From positions 6,300 to 70,299 of the forward strand of contig JAVBNU010000014.1 of NCBI GenBank assembly GCA_031551265.1: a DNA stretch of 64,000 nt. The letters run 5' to 3'. Shown one piece after another: positions 23,491 to 33,015 of the stretch (position 1 is its first letter; every line of letters begins with the position of its first letter). Source of the stretch: JAVBNU01 sp031551265. Its GTDB lineage: Bacteria; Cyanobacteriota; Vampirovibrionia; Gastranaerophilales; Gastranaerophilaceae. A program made the translations under genes and the position numbers. A model generated the notes under the pieces. The model was not told the origin of the DNA. It saw only the letters and a program-made list of their open reading frames with translations, and made no database searches.

Positions 23491-24681
23491 ATGAAGTTTA
23501 GATTTTTAACAGCAGGCGAGTCGCATGGAAAATGTTTGAACGCTATCATTGAAGGTCTACCGGCCGGTATAAAAATTGATGAAGATTTTATAAATGCTGA
23601 ATTAGCAAAAAGACAAACAGGGTACGGACGCGGCGGTCGTATGCAAATTGAAACTGACCGTATCATTATCAACTCGGGCGTGCGTTTTTCATACTCAACA
23701 GGCGCGCCAATTTGCATTGAGATAATAAACAAAGATTTTGAGAACTGGCAGTCGGTTATGTCAACTTCCGAGATTGATAAAAATGATGGTGAAGCGCTAA
23801 CTAAAATTGAAGAGAAAAAAATAACCAAACTAAGACCCGGTCACGCTGATTTAGCCGGCGCAATAAAGTACAACCACTCTGATGTGCGTAATATTCTGGA
23901 ACGTTCAAGCGCAAGAGAAACTGCTGCAAGAGTCGCGGTTGGCGCGATTGCGAAATGTCTGTTGAACGAGTTAGAAATAGAAATTTGCTCGCACGTGATA
24001 CAAATTGGCAATACACATTCTGAAATTTGCACAGCAAACATGAGTTTTGAGGAAATAAGAGAAAAAGCCGGCAACTCTGACTTGATGATACTTGATGACA
24101 CTGCGTATTTGGAAATGAAATCAGAAATCGACAAAGCCGCAGAAGCAGGCGTAACCTTAGGCGGTAAATTTGAAATCATCGTACACAACACGCCCATTGG
24201 CCTTGGAAGCTTCGTCCATTGGGATAGAAAGCTTGATGGGCTATTGGCTCAAGCTCTTATGAGTATAAATGGAGTTAAATCAGTTGAGATTGGCAATGCG
24301 GAAATGGCTGCAACAGCAACGGGTGATGAATTCCACGATGAAATATTCTATGAAGATAATAAATTTAAGCGCAACACTAACAACGCAGGCGGTATTGAAG
24401 GCGGTATGTCGAACGGCGAGGACATTATCATAAAAGCCGTGATGAAGCCGATTCCTACAATGAAAACGCCATTGAATTCGGTTGACTTGATTACAAAAGA
24501 GCCGTATAAGGCACACTTTGAGCGCTCTGATGTGTGTGCTGTACCTGCTTGTGCAGTTGTGGCAGAGGCAATGACCGCGATAGTTTTAGTTGAAGAAATC
24601 TTACAAAAATTCGGCTCCGACAGCATCGAGGAGCTAAAAAGCAACTACACAAATTATTGTGAATATACAAAGGGAAAATAA
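23491..24681 (+). CDS. aroC: chorismate synthase
   Basis: It converts EPSP to chorismate with reduced FMN, the last step of the common aromatic pathway. The three signatures are visible: GESHGKCL near the N-terminus, RRQ/RxTGYGRGGRMQIE (here KRQTGYGRGGRMQIE), and the central RPGHADLAGAIKYNHSDVRNILERSSARETAARV. The C-terminal GGIEGGMSNGEDI also fits. At 396 aa it has the long-form length. It begins an operon with aroK (one base apart), aroB and the AsmA-like gene. Confidence 0.97.
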   Translation: MKFRFLTAGESHGKCLNAIIEGLPAGIKIDEDFINAELAKRQTGYGRGGRMQIETDRIIINSGVRFSYSTGAPICIEIINKDFENWQSVMSTSEIDKNDGEALTKIEEKKITKLRPGHADLAGAIKYNHSDVRNILERSSARETAARVAVGAIAKCLLNELEIEICSHVIQIGNTHSEICTANMSFEEIREKAGNSDLMILDDTAYLEMKSEIDKAAEAGVTLGGKFEIIVHNTPIGLGSFVHWDRKLDGLLAQALMSINGVKSVEIGNAEMAATATGDEFHDEIFYEDNKFKRNTNNAGGIEGGMSNGEDIIIKAVMKPIPTMKTPLNSVDLITKEPYKAHFERSDVCAVPACAVVAEAMTAIVLVEEILQKFGSDSIEELKSNYTNYCEYTKGK

Positions 24682-24682
24682 A

Positions 24683-25198
24683 ATGTCAAAAGGTAAAAAC
24701 TTAGTATTAATAGGTATTATGGGCTGCGGTAAATCAAGCGTTGCAAGTTGTTTGCAAGACAAAATGCCGAATTTTCATTGGGTTGATACGGATACAGAGA
24801 TTGAGAAACTCGAAAATAAATCGATTCCAGAGATTTTTGCAGATAGTGGCGAAGATTATTTTCGCTACCTTGAATCCTGGGTTATCGAAAAGTTTGCCAA
24901 TATTCCGAATTTAATTATCTCAACAGGCGGCGGCTCGTTTGAAAATGAGGACAATATAAACAATTTGAAAAAGAACAGCACGATATTTTATTTAACAGCC
25001 GAAGTCGACACGCTATGCAAGCGTTTGGAATCAAATACTACGCGTCCGTTACTTGAGAATGAAGATATAAGTGAGCGATTGACAGAGTTATTAGAAAAAC
25101 GTCAGGGTAATTACAAAAAAGCTGATTATTCAATCGCAACAGATTATTACACACCGCCCCAGGTTGCAGAGGAGATTTTTAGGCTTTATGAAAGCTAA
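24683..25198 (+). CDS. aroK: shikimate kinase
   Basis: It phosphorylates shikimate with ATP. The P-loop GIMGCGKSSVA is at residues 11-21. The shikimate site shows DTDTEIE, FRYLE (binding Arg) and STGGGSF, and the lid contains RPLL. The length of 171 aa is normal. I chose ATG 24683, preceded by AAAGGGA inside the aroC tail, over the TTG 24 bases upstream. Its 3' end overlaps aroB by 11 bases. Confidence 0.95.
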   Translation: MSKGKNLVLIGIMGCGKSSVASCLQDKMPNFHWVDTDTEIEKLENKSIPEIFADSGEDYFRYLESWVIEKFANIPNLIISTGGGSFENEDNINNLKKNSTIFYLTAEVDTLCKRLESNTTRPLLENEDISERLTELLEKRQGNYKKADYSIATDYYTPPQVAEEIFRLYES

Positions 25199-26312
25199 TA
25201 TTTTAAATGTCGAAATATCAAGCTCATGCGCTCACAGCTATCCGATTATCATCGGCGAGAATTTGCTTTCGAATTTAGCCGACTACGTGGAACAATATTC
25301 AAATGCAAAAAATTTTTTAGTCGTAACCAACAAAAAAGTGTATGATCTTTATGCCGACAAGTTGAACATACCTTTTTCATCGGTAATATTAGAGGATGGG
25401 GAAGAATACAAAAATTTCGACAGTTACAAAAAAATCCTCGATTCTGCATTGGAATCCAGACTTGAACGCAGCGACGCGATTATAGCGTTGGGCGGCGGAG
25501 TAATAGGCGATGTAGCCGGCTTTGCTGCTGCAAGTTATCAACGCGGTGTCGATTTTATACAAATTCCGACAACATTACTCGCACAGGTTGACTCATCGGT
25601 TGGCGGCAAGGTCGCAATCAACCACCCTTTAGGCAAAAACATGATAGGCGCATTTTATCAGCCAAAATTGGTAGTTTCAGACACGTCAACACTCAAAACA
25701 TTAGACGAGCGTCAGTACAAAACAGGCTTAGGGGAAGTTTTGAAGTATGCTTTCATTGAACGAACTTGCAACGCATATGATTATGGGAACAAAGAAAACC
25801 TTTTTGAATTCTTGCAAAACAACAAAGACAAAATTTTAACGCGCGATGGCGAAACTGTAAATGAAATGATAAGGCGGTGCTGCATTTTGAAAGCAGCTGT
25901 TGTTAACGCAGACGAAAAGGAAAAAGGGTTGCGTGCGATTTTGAATTTTGGTCATACATTTGCGCATGCGATTGAGAAAAGCACGAATTATAATCGTTTT
26001 ACACATGGCGAGGCTGTTTCTGTCGGTATAAAAATGGCTTTAGACCTCAGTCTGTCACAAGGGCTGATAACTACAGAATATTTCGATGCCGGCGTTGCGT
26101 TGCTGGATAGCTACGAGCTGGATTACTCGCAAGAGATAAAACAATGCCCTGAACTAACGATTGATAATGTTTTTAATGCATGTTTTTATGACAAAAAGGT
26201 GCAAGACAATAAAATACGTTTCATCTTATCAAACGGCATAGGTGAAGTAGGCATTTTTTCTGATATTAATGATGGCAAAGTTAGAGAAATTATAAAAAAA
26301 TATGTGGATTAA
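25188..26312 (+). CDS. aroB: 3-dehydroquinate synthase
   Basis: This is the NAD- and zinc-dependent cyclisation of DAHP, the second step of the shikimate pathway. The conserved stretches are EDGEEYKNFDSYKKI, ALGGGVIGDVAGFAA (NAD site), IPTTLLAQVDSSVGGKVAIN, and the metal ligands in LNFGHTFAHAIE and the FTHGEAVSVG motif. At 374 aa it is typical. The ATG at 25188 lies in the last codons of aroK, and its end overlaps the AsmA-like gene by 11 bases, so the four genes are tightly coupled. Confidence 0.96.
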   Translation: MKANILNVEISSSCAHSYPIIIGENLLSNLADYVEQYSNAKNFLVVTNKKVYDLYADKLNIPFSSVILEDGEEYKNFDSYKKILDSALESRLERSDAIIALGGGVIGDVAGFAAASYQRGVDFIQIPTTLLAQVDSSVGGKVAINHPLGKNMIGAFYQPKLVVSDTSTLKTLDERQYKTGLGEVLKYAFIERTCNAYDYGNKENLFEFLQNNKDKILTRDGETVNEMIRRCCILKAAVVNADEKEKGLRAILNFGHTFAHAIEKSTNYNRFTHGEAVSVGIKMALDLSLSQGLITTEYFDAGVALLDSYELDYSQEIKQCPELTIDNVFNACFYDKKVQDNKIRFILSNGIGEVGIFSDINDGKVREIIKKYVD

Positions 26313-29300
26313 AAAAGTTTTTACAAACAAAATTTTCATAATTTTAATCACGCTTTTTTTATTAACAGAAGCTGCGTTTTTAGCTGCGCCCTACCTTATA
26401 AACGTTGATAAGCAGCAAGCAAGCATCGCCCAAAAACTCAAAGAAAACAGAAAACTCGAGTATAGCGGCCAGGGTTTGCGATTACAGACGTATCCTGATT
26501 TTACATATCGAATTACAGCCGATGAGATTTCGCTCTGTGATGAAAGCGGCGAGCGTTTAATCTACATCGAAAAGCTAAATTTCAAATCTCATATTTTGCC
26601 TTTAATCCTCAAAAAAGTGGATGTAATCCTGATGAACGCAGATTATTTAGAGTTAAATGCATATTTGAGCAAGGACAAAAAACTCACGTTTAAAAATAAG
26701 GCTTTTGCAAAATATTTATCGAGTTTTAAATTCAAAATCTCACTTGATGACACTGATATAAGCGTCAAGAAACATTACATAAAAATCACGGAAGAAACCA
26801 GCAATATCACGCTCAAATATATCGGCGGAAATTTTAAAGCCGAGCTAAAAAACAAAGAAGCAGATTTCAGCACCCACGGCCAATTATACGCAGATGATAT
26901 GTCTTCTGAAATAAATTTAAACGCAAAACTAACACTGCCATTGGAAAATATTTTAAAGAGCAAAAATTTTGATATAAACGGAACGATTACAAAGCTTGAT
27001 TTGAAGAATTTAGTACATTTCCTACCTGCATCGCAGTCAAAAGACCTAAAATCACTGCAAGGTGGCATTGATATAAGTATTACCTCAGAAGCCAAGATTG
27101 AATCAGGCAAAAAAATATCATTGTTAATTTTTTCAGCGCTGGTTGATAATTTTGAGCTAATCAGAGCTAAGCACGAAGATTCAATCATCGCACAAGGCGC
27201 CAACCATTTCAAATTCCCGATGCGAATCGAGAATAATAAACTGTTAATTTCGAATGCACGCATTGAAGGTAATGATTATGCCATAGACGTTAATGGAAAC
27301 ATTGAAAACAAAAATAAAAACAGCCTAATGAATTTGCATATCAAAATCCTTGATGCGAAAGCTGAAGCAATTTATTGGCTTCTACCTTCTGACATACCGG
27401 GGGTAACCAGCGAAAATATGATACGAGCGCTAAAGAAATACAATGTCACTTCACTTGCTACCGTTGACTTGACAGTAAAAGGTGACTTCAAAGAGCCTGA
27501 GTTTAGCGGTAAAGCGAACCTGCAAGATCTCCATATCGGCACGCTGCCAAAAGATTCACACAATGCTAATATTGATTTGGATTTTATCGGAAAGGCAGTA
27601 AAAATTGCAGCAAAAGTTTATTTCCCTTCCGTTCAAACCCTTGATGTGGACGGTGTCACAAATTTATATGGAACAAAAGACGGCGAATATAAAATTAAAT
27701 CCAGCGAAAACATAAACCTAGAAACGGCGCACAAAATTTTAGTAGCCCTGAGCGAGATGTTCTCGTTCAATATCGGCCCACTGCCTATAATGGCTCTGAG
27801 CGGCACGGGTAATGTCGCAATGACTTGTGGCGGAGCATTCAACAACGGTGAGTTGCACGGTTTTTTAAAATTTAAAAATGCAAAAGTTGCGCTCAATGAC
27901 CTCGCTGCCGTGCTTGAAAACGCGTCTGGCAAAGTAGATTTCAAAGGGAAGATTTTCTCCTTCCAGACTGATACTGCAACCTTTAATAATACTCCTGTCT
28001 CACTAAAAGGCACCTCCTCAATCAACGGGGATATGGATTACGAGTTTATAGCTGAGGATTGTCCTGCTGAGGGTTGGTTAAATGTACTAAAAACCAGTGA
28101 AATTCTAAAAAGTACACAGGGAGCAGTCTCTCAAATTAGCTCACTTGATGGAAAAGTCGGTGTAAAAATCAAACTTGTCGGCAAAGCAAAAAATATCCAG
28201 CATGACACAAAAATAAATCACCTGATGAACAATATTCAAACTTCCGGGGAGGTAAAGCTAAACGGAGTCAACGCAAAGCTGACATCGTTAAAAGCGCCGA
28301 TTGAAGGATTGAGCGGGAATATTAAATTTGAGAATAATGATTTTGCTGCCGATTTGAGTTCAAAAATCGGGACATCACCTGTTTTTTATAAAGGAATTTT
28401 GAAAGGTAACCAGCTTGATTGCAGCGTTACTTCTCCTGAAATTGTTTTGACCTCAGCAATAAATTTTTTAACGGCATCCAATATTTTTAACACTCAACAG
28501 CTCGAAAGTCAGGGATTATTAAACTCAGCCTCAAAATTCTCGCTCGACGCAAAATATAAAACCACCATCGACAGAAAAAATTTAGACAAAACAAAATTCA
28601 ACATGAACGACGTTATTCTCATGGCTAAATTTATCCCGACAGTCAAAAACGACAAAGATATTTTGAGAATAAACGCGGGTGAAATAAATCTAAAAAACGG
28701 CAACGTCAAGTTGTCCCAAATTGACGCGTATTTGAACAATGCACCTATAAAGCTAAGTGGAGAAATTCAAAAAACGTTCTCAAAATCACAGATGATAAAC
28801 ATGAACCTGAAAATCAGCGACTTGGACATGTCATTTTTGAACCAGGCCGACAAAGCCAGCCTCTTGCCCGAAAAAATAACTAAAATACTGGATTTTTACG
28901 AAAATTATCAGGGCAAAGTCAACATTGACGGCTCAATCACAAAAAATAAAATCAAAGGGAAAGCCGATATTATTGACATAAAATTTGTGCAAAAGAAAAA
29001 CAAACTGCCAATCACCCTAAAAAGCGGAACAGTCTATATGAATGATAACAAAGTGACGCTGCACGCAATTAACGGACTTATCGACGCCGCGCCTGTTTTC
29101 TTAAATTTGGGCATCACAAACATTTTCGGCACGCCAAGTTTCAAAGGCTATGTGACAACGAAATTCAACGATTTGTTTGTCGACAGCTTGATAAACCCGT
29201 ACATGACTTATCCTGTAAAAACAAAAGGCGACTCGACTTTGACACTTGATATTTCAGGCAGTCCTGAGAAAATGAATTTGAAACCAACGCTAAAATTACT

Positions 29301-30855
29301 TGAAAATGCAGACATATTTTTCATGGGCGCTAACCTTGATGACACAGACCACGTGAGGGAATTATCAGCCGATGTAAACGTAGATTCGGAGACTATCGAA
29401 ATCCGAAACATGTCTCTCTCAAGATACGTAAGCTCGCAAAATAGCGATAAATACGCTGTAAAATTCATAAACGCAAAAGGCAAACTGCAAAGAACACCTA
29501 ATGGGCCTGTTGTGCGACAATTTTCACTCAAAACAGAACGCCCGACAAACGCCAAAATTTTTAATATAATTTTCAAAAAATCAATAATAAAAAGCGGCAA
29601 CTTCACCTGCGATTTTGTCCTGAACAGATACTTCAACGCTCCGAGCCTAAACGGTTTCATCAATTTTGACAACGTTGAAATTCCGACCAATAATACCAAC
29701 ATAAAAGACCTCGATTTTAAGGTAGACAACAACAAAATCACGATTGATGCAGAAGGAAAAGTTTTCGATTCCACATTTACAGCCAAGTCCTCAACCGAAA
29801 ATATTTTCAATTTCCCTATCAAAATCAAAAACCTTGATGTGTTCACAAACAGCTTTAATATGAACACTATTTTGAACACGTTTTCAATGGTAAATCTTTC
29901 GAACAAGCCCAAACTTTTGCCCGAGGATTACAATTCTAAAAGCGAACTGGGTTTATCGAACTTATCGGCTTTTGTAGTCGAAAAAGGTTCTATTGCGGCA
30001 AATAATATTTTGTTCAAAGACTTAAAAGCCAGCAACTTAAGAGGTGATTTTTCGCTTGATTCAAACATGCTTTTAACTATACGAAACGTTGAATTTAATG
30101 TTGCAGGCGGAAGTTTAAAAGGTGATTCAAAGTATAATTTCGCAACCGGCGAAATGGGTATTACAGGAACAGCCGAAGGTGTTGATGCGAACTTAATCTC
30201 TGAGACATTATTTGATATCAAAAACCAAATATACGGAAACCTAAGCGGGCAAATGGATATCACAACAAAAGGTAACACTGAGGAAGAGCGTCTCAAAAAC
30301 ACAAAAGGCAAATTTTACTTCCAAATTTATGACGGCAAAATGCCAAAACTCGGCTCGCTCGAATATCTATTAAGAGCAACTAATTTGATAAAAAGCGGGC
30401 TTTGGGGATTATCAATTAACCGCATAATAGGGTTACTCAAGCCCTTCAACTCCGGTGAATTTGTAAAAATCCAAGGTGGCATGACAATGGACAAAGGCAT
30501 CGCCAAAAACCTTGAAATTTTCTCAAAAGGAAAAGATATGAGTATATACATTAACGGCCAATACGATGTCGTCAACGAAAATGCAGACATGCAAGTTTGG
30601 GGCAGGCTCTCAAGCAGCGAAGGAACATTCCTCGGGCCTGTGGGCAATGCCTCGCTCAACACGTTGTTTAAATTAATCCCTGGATATGGCAGCAACGAGT
30701 TTAACATTGATTACGCTGAAGCGATTAAAAAAATACCTTCAATTGAAGCCTCGCCTGAGGACTACAAAATATTCAAAGCAAAAATCGACGGTGACATCAA
30801 CGGCGACAAATACGTAACATCTTTCAACTGGATTAAGTGGACCGAAGAGAAGTAG
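26302..30855 (+). CDS. AsmA/DUF3971-type envelope protein, 1517 aa
   Basis: One N-terminal membrane helix (residues 10-27) anchors a very long periplasmic part made of repeating beta-rich units (short strands with NG/GK turns), the layout of AsmA/TamB/YhdP bridge proteins that move phospholipids between the two membranes. Residues ~1295-1490 match the AsmA-like C-terminal domain (GNLSGQMDITTKG, GKFYFQIYDGKMPKLGSLEY, INGQYDVVNENADMQVWGRL). It starts at ATG 26302 inside the aroB tail. Lipid transport is inferred from the family. Its last 75 bases are duplicated at 31997-32071. Confidence 0.85.
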   Translation: MWIKKVFTNKIFIILITLFLLTEAAFLAAPYLINVDKQQASIAQKLKENRKLEYSGQGLRLQTYPDFTYRITADEISLCDESGERLIYIEKLNFKSHILPLILKKVDVILMNADYLELNAYLSKDKKLTFKNKAFAKYLSSFKFKISLDDTDISVKKHYIKITEETSNITLKYIGGNFKAELKNKEADFSTHGQLYADDMSSEINLNAKLTLPLENILKSKNFDINGTITKLDLKNLVHFLPASQSKDLKSLQGGIDISITSEAKIESGKKISLLIFSALVDNFELIRAKHEDSIIAQGANHFKFPMRIENNKLLISNARIEGNDYAIDVNGNIENKNKNSLMNLHIKILDAKAEAIYWLLPSDIPGVTSENMIRALKKYNVTSLATVDLTVKGDFKEPEFSGKANLQDLHIGTLPKDSHNANIDLDFIGKAVKIAAKVYFPSVQTLDVDGVTNLYGTKDGEYKIKSSENINLETAHKILVALSEMFSFNIGPLPIMALSGTGNVAMTCGGAFNNGELHGFLKFKNAKVALNDLAAVLENASGKVDFKGKIFSFQTDTATFNNTPVSLKGTSSINGDMDYEFIAEDCPAEGWLNVLKTSEILKSTQGAVSQISSLDGKVGVKIKLVGKAKNIQHDTKINHLMNNIQTSGEVKLNGVNAKLTSLKAPIEGLSGNIKFENNDFAADLSSKIGTSPVFYKGILKGNQLDCSVTSPEIVLTSAINFLTASNIFNTQQLESQGLLNSASKFSLDAKYKTTIDRKNLDKTKFNMNDVILMAKFIPTVKNDKDILRINAGEINLKNGNVKLSQIDAYLNNAPIKLSGEIQKTFSKSQMINMNLKISDLDMSFLNQADKASLLPEKITKILDFYENYQGKVNIDGSITKNKIKGKADIIDIKFVQKKNKLPITLKSGTVYMNDNKVTLHAINGLIDAAPVFLNLGITNIFGTPSFKGYVTTKFNDLFVDSLINPYMTYPVKTKGDSTLTLDISGSPEKMNLKPTLKLLENADIFFMGANLDDTDHVRELSADVNVDSETIEIRNMSLSRYVSSQNSDKYAVKFINAKGKLQRTPNGPVVRQFSLKTERPTNAKIFNIIFKKSIIKSGNFTCDFVLNRYFNAPSLNGFINFDNVEIPTNNTNIKDLDFKVDNNKITIDAEGKVFDSTFTAKSSTENIFNFPIKIKNLDVFTNSFNMNTILNTFSMVNLSNKPKLLPEDYNSKSELGLSNLSAFVVEKGSIAANNILFKDLKASNLRGDFSLDSNMLLTIRNVEFNVAGGSLKGDSKYNFATGEMGITGTAEGVDANLISETLFDIKNQIYGNLSGQMDITTKGNTEEERLKNTKGKFYFQIYDGKMPKLGSLEYLLRATNLIKSGLWGLSINRIIGLLKPFNSGEFVKIQGGMTMDKGIAKNLEIFSKGKDMSIYINGQYDVVNENADMQVWGRLSSSEGTFLGPVGNASLNTLFKLIPGYGSNEFNIDYAEAIKKIPSIEASPEDYKIFKAKIDGDINGDKYVTSFNWIKWTEEK

Positions 30856-30947
30856 ATGTAAAGTTATGTTACATTATTAGTTTGTGCAATAAGGTTTTTA
30901 GCATTTTTTATTTTCATTCACCTTTAAAAAAGCAGGAAGGAACATCC

Positions 30948-31808
30948 ATGCTTGTCGGAACCAATGCTACAACATTTAACAATTTTTCTAATTGTGCAAA
31001 TAATTTAATTTCTAATAGAGTTTTTGCATTTAAAAATGTCAACAATGTTAATGACAGTGTTAGTTTTTGCGGCAAAAAAGAAGTACAAGATACGACTAAT
31101 GCTGCTCCAAGCCTTTGGCAAAGCTTAAAAACAGTACTTATTGTAGATGCCAATTTATCTTTATTACCTATAAACACTTATAAAATGCTACTCAAAGATC
31201 CTTGTGCAATGATGTACGGGACTATGAAAAGAGATAGTAATGCATATTTAATCTCAAGTGAAACTTTAGGAGAAGTCGCTTTGTCAATCCGGGGGAGCAA
31301 AAATAAACATAAAAGCAAAGTCGTTAAGTACGTTTTTAATGACGGTGACTCAAGATATTGCATAAAACGTTTTGGAGAAAGACTCGGATATATTGATATT
31401 AGTCATTTAGATGAGAACGATATTTACATCAAATACCTTACAAATGTTGTTGGTAGAGACAAATACAGAGGGCTTGAAAAAATTTTACTGCAAAGTGTCG
31501 TTGAAGATTCACTAAATAATGGGACCGTACCATCTTTTAGTGCGGTTCCTGCACAAATAGGTGAACTTGATTTCAAGAGGGATAAGCTGTACGCATTTAT
31601 GGGGGCAGATGTAGTCACCTTGCTTGTTATAGAGAATGGTAAAATCATGCGTGATAGCAATGGTGATATGGTAACATTTTCGCACGTTATTTATTCAAAA
31701 GAAAAGGTTTTAGAAAAGTTAGAGCGAATTAATGAAAAAGATGCCTTTATGTTTCCCAAGACAAAAACAAGCTATGCAAACTTTGTAAAAGGTAGTAGAT
31801 ATTTCTAA
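30948..31808 (+). CDS. unknown protein with F-x-G motif and GNAT-like segment, 286 aa
   Basis: The N-terminal 50 residues are Asn/Ser-rich and end in VSFCGKK (residues 38-44), one of five short F-x-G-like motifs in this window. Residues ~180-215 (VVGRDKYRGLEKILLQSVVEDSLNNG) resemble motif A of GNAT acetyltransferases, where the RxxGxG loop holds acetyl-CoA; the second Gly is not in place here, so the call is weak. The start is ATG 30948, preceded by GGAAGGA; the longer frame upstream lacks such a site. It lies between the two copies of the asmA-like 3' end. Confidence 0.6.
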   Translation: MLVGTNATTFNNFSNCANNLISNRVFAFKNVNNVNDSVSFCGKKEVQDTTNAAPSLWQSLKTVLIVDANLSLLPINTYKMLLKDPCAMMYGTMKRDSNAYLISSETLGEVALSIRGSKNKHKSKVVKYVFNDGDSRYCIKRFGERLGYIDISHLDENDIYIKYLTNVVGRDKYRGLEKILLQSVVEDSLNNGTVPSFSAVPAQIGELDFKRDKLYAFMGADVVTLLVIENGKIMRDSNGDMVTFSHVIYSKEKVLEKLERINEKDAFMFPKTKTSYANFVKGSRYF

Positions 31809-31837
31809 TGATTGTTGCAAGATTATAACGTCAGATA

Positions 31838-31862
31838 GTAGGGTGCACTCACCAGTGCATCA
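31838..31862. repeat. degenerate GTAGGGTGC palindromic repeat
   Basis: GTAGGGTGCACTCACCAGTGCATC forms a small hairpin (TGCACT/AGTGCA) and shares the GTAGGGTGC core with copies near 32907, 41191, 57821 and 58012. The spacer 31809-32231 holds this repeat and the duplicated gene end, but no gene. Confidence 0.5.
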
Positions 31863-31996
31863 ATAGATAGCAGGATGGACTGGACGTTTCTATCCAATCA
31901 TTCAATTAAAGGTATGTCGGAATTTTTGTCGAAATAAAGCGATAAGTTTTATATTTTGGTGCAGTAGTGTGATCTGTGTCCTACAACTTTAAAACC

Positions 31997-32071
31997 AAAA
32001 TCGACGGTGACATCAACGGCGACAAATACGTAACATCTTTCAACTGGATTAATTGGACTGAAGAAAAATAA
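31997..32071 (+). pseudogene. duplicated 3' end of the AsmA-like gene
   Basis: These 75 bases match 30781-30855, the last 24 codons and stop of the AsmA-like gene, at 70 positions. The first 56 bases are identical. The five differences are all in the last 19 bases: four are synonymous or in the stop codon (TAA for TAG) and one changes Lys to Asn. In-frame similarity fades a few codons upstream, with a TGA at 31970. It is a gene fragment without a start. Confidence 0.85.
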
Positions 32072-32231
32072 TTTATCGTTATCTGCATTGAGGTCCTTAA
32101 CCAGATGGTTTTAATGTAAATAAATGTTACAAATCCATGAAAACTTAGCTTTTTAGGCAATTTTTTAATGCAAATTTTTTTAATTACTTTATACGCAGAA
32201 GAGAATATAGATAAACTTTAAGGAGAAAATT

Positions 32232-32693
32232 ATGGCAGGAAATGATGCAGTAAGCAACAATACTCGTACATGGGTAGAATATTTTGCAGGTAAACCTAAA
32301 CCTTCAAAAACAACATCCAAAATATCTACCGCACCTCAGGAACAAGGTGAACCATTTGATATTAGCGCATATAGGAAAAAACAACTAGATGACCTGATTA
32401 AGTATCAGGGAGAAGCAGACCCACAAAGAAGAAAAGTGATGGATCTGATGAAACCACAAGCAAAGCCTAAAGTAAAGAACAGCAACGCAGATACAGGCAT
32501 GATGAGTAACAACAAAAGTGTGTTCAATAATTCTGTTACGGCCAATGGCAAGCAATCATTGAGTGATGATTTTGAAAAAGCTTCTGTTAAAATTGGTGAT
32601 TTCAAACAAGGTTCATCTCCTAATGCTGTATTAGGTGGTTGTCAAGGTGAAACGTCAAAACAACTTGATCATAAAATTGGTGATTTTAGATAA
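32232..32693 (+). CDS. small polar protein of unknown function, 153 aa
   Basis: The protein is hydrophilic and low in hydrophobic residues, probably largely disordered, with no signal peptide, membrane segment or cysteine cluster. KIGDFK (residues ~117-122) recurs as KIGDFR at the very C-terminus, a short internal repeat. A strong AAGGAGAA site precedes ATG 32232. It appears monocistronic, and the following 320 bases are repeats. No function can be assigned. Confidence 0.65.
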   Translation: MAGNDAVSNNTRTWVEYFAGKPKPSKTTSKISTAPQEQGEPFDISAYRKKQLDDLIKYQGEADPQRRKVMDLMKPQAKPKVKNSNADTGMMSNNKSVFNNSVTANGKQSLSDDFEKASVKIGDFKQGSSPNAVLGGCQGETSKQLDHKIGDFR

Positions 32694-32780
32694 CATTCTG
32701 AAACGAGCACTTTAGAAATGTAGATATTTTTTCTTGCGAGTCCTTTTGAATTTAGTGAAAAGGTTTTGCTATTCTTTCTT

Positions 32781-32924
32781 TCCCCCTTTGCGGGGGAAAG
32801 TGCCCGAAGGGCGAAAGGGGGGTGATTTTTGACAAAAATTTCGTACTACCCCTCACCCCGTCCCTCTCCCGCAAGAGGAGAGGGGAAAACTCATAATATT
32901 TTGATTTGTAGGGCGCACCCTACA
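32781..32924. repeat. cluster of three palindromic repeats
   Basis: Three different hairpin-forming elements sit side by side: 32781-32822 (CCCCC...GGGGG with inner GCCCGAAGGGC), 32849-32885 (CCCCTCACCCCG...GAGGAGAGGGG, like a very widespread bacterial repeat), and 32907-32924 (TGTAGGG-CGCA-CCCTACA). They fill most of the 322-base spacer between the 153-aa gene and the lptF/G gene. Confidence 0.7.
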
Positions 32925-33015
32925 ATTTGCATAATTAATTGCTTTAATCGTTTTTTAAGCAAATAATTGTTAAGCAACTATATACAGTGGTTTTATTTAG
33001 TTTTAAAATAGAGTC

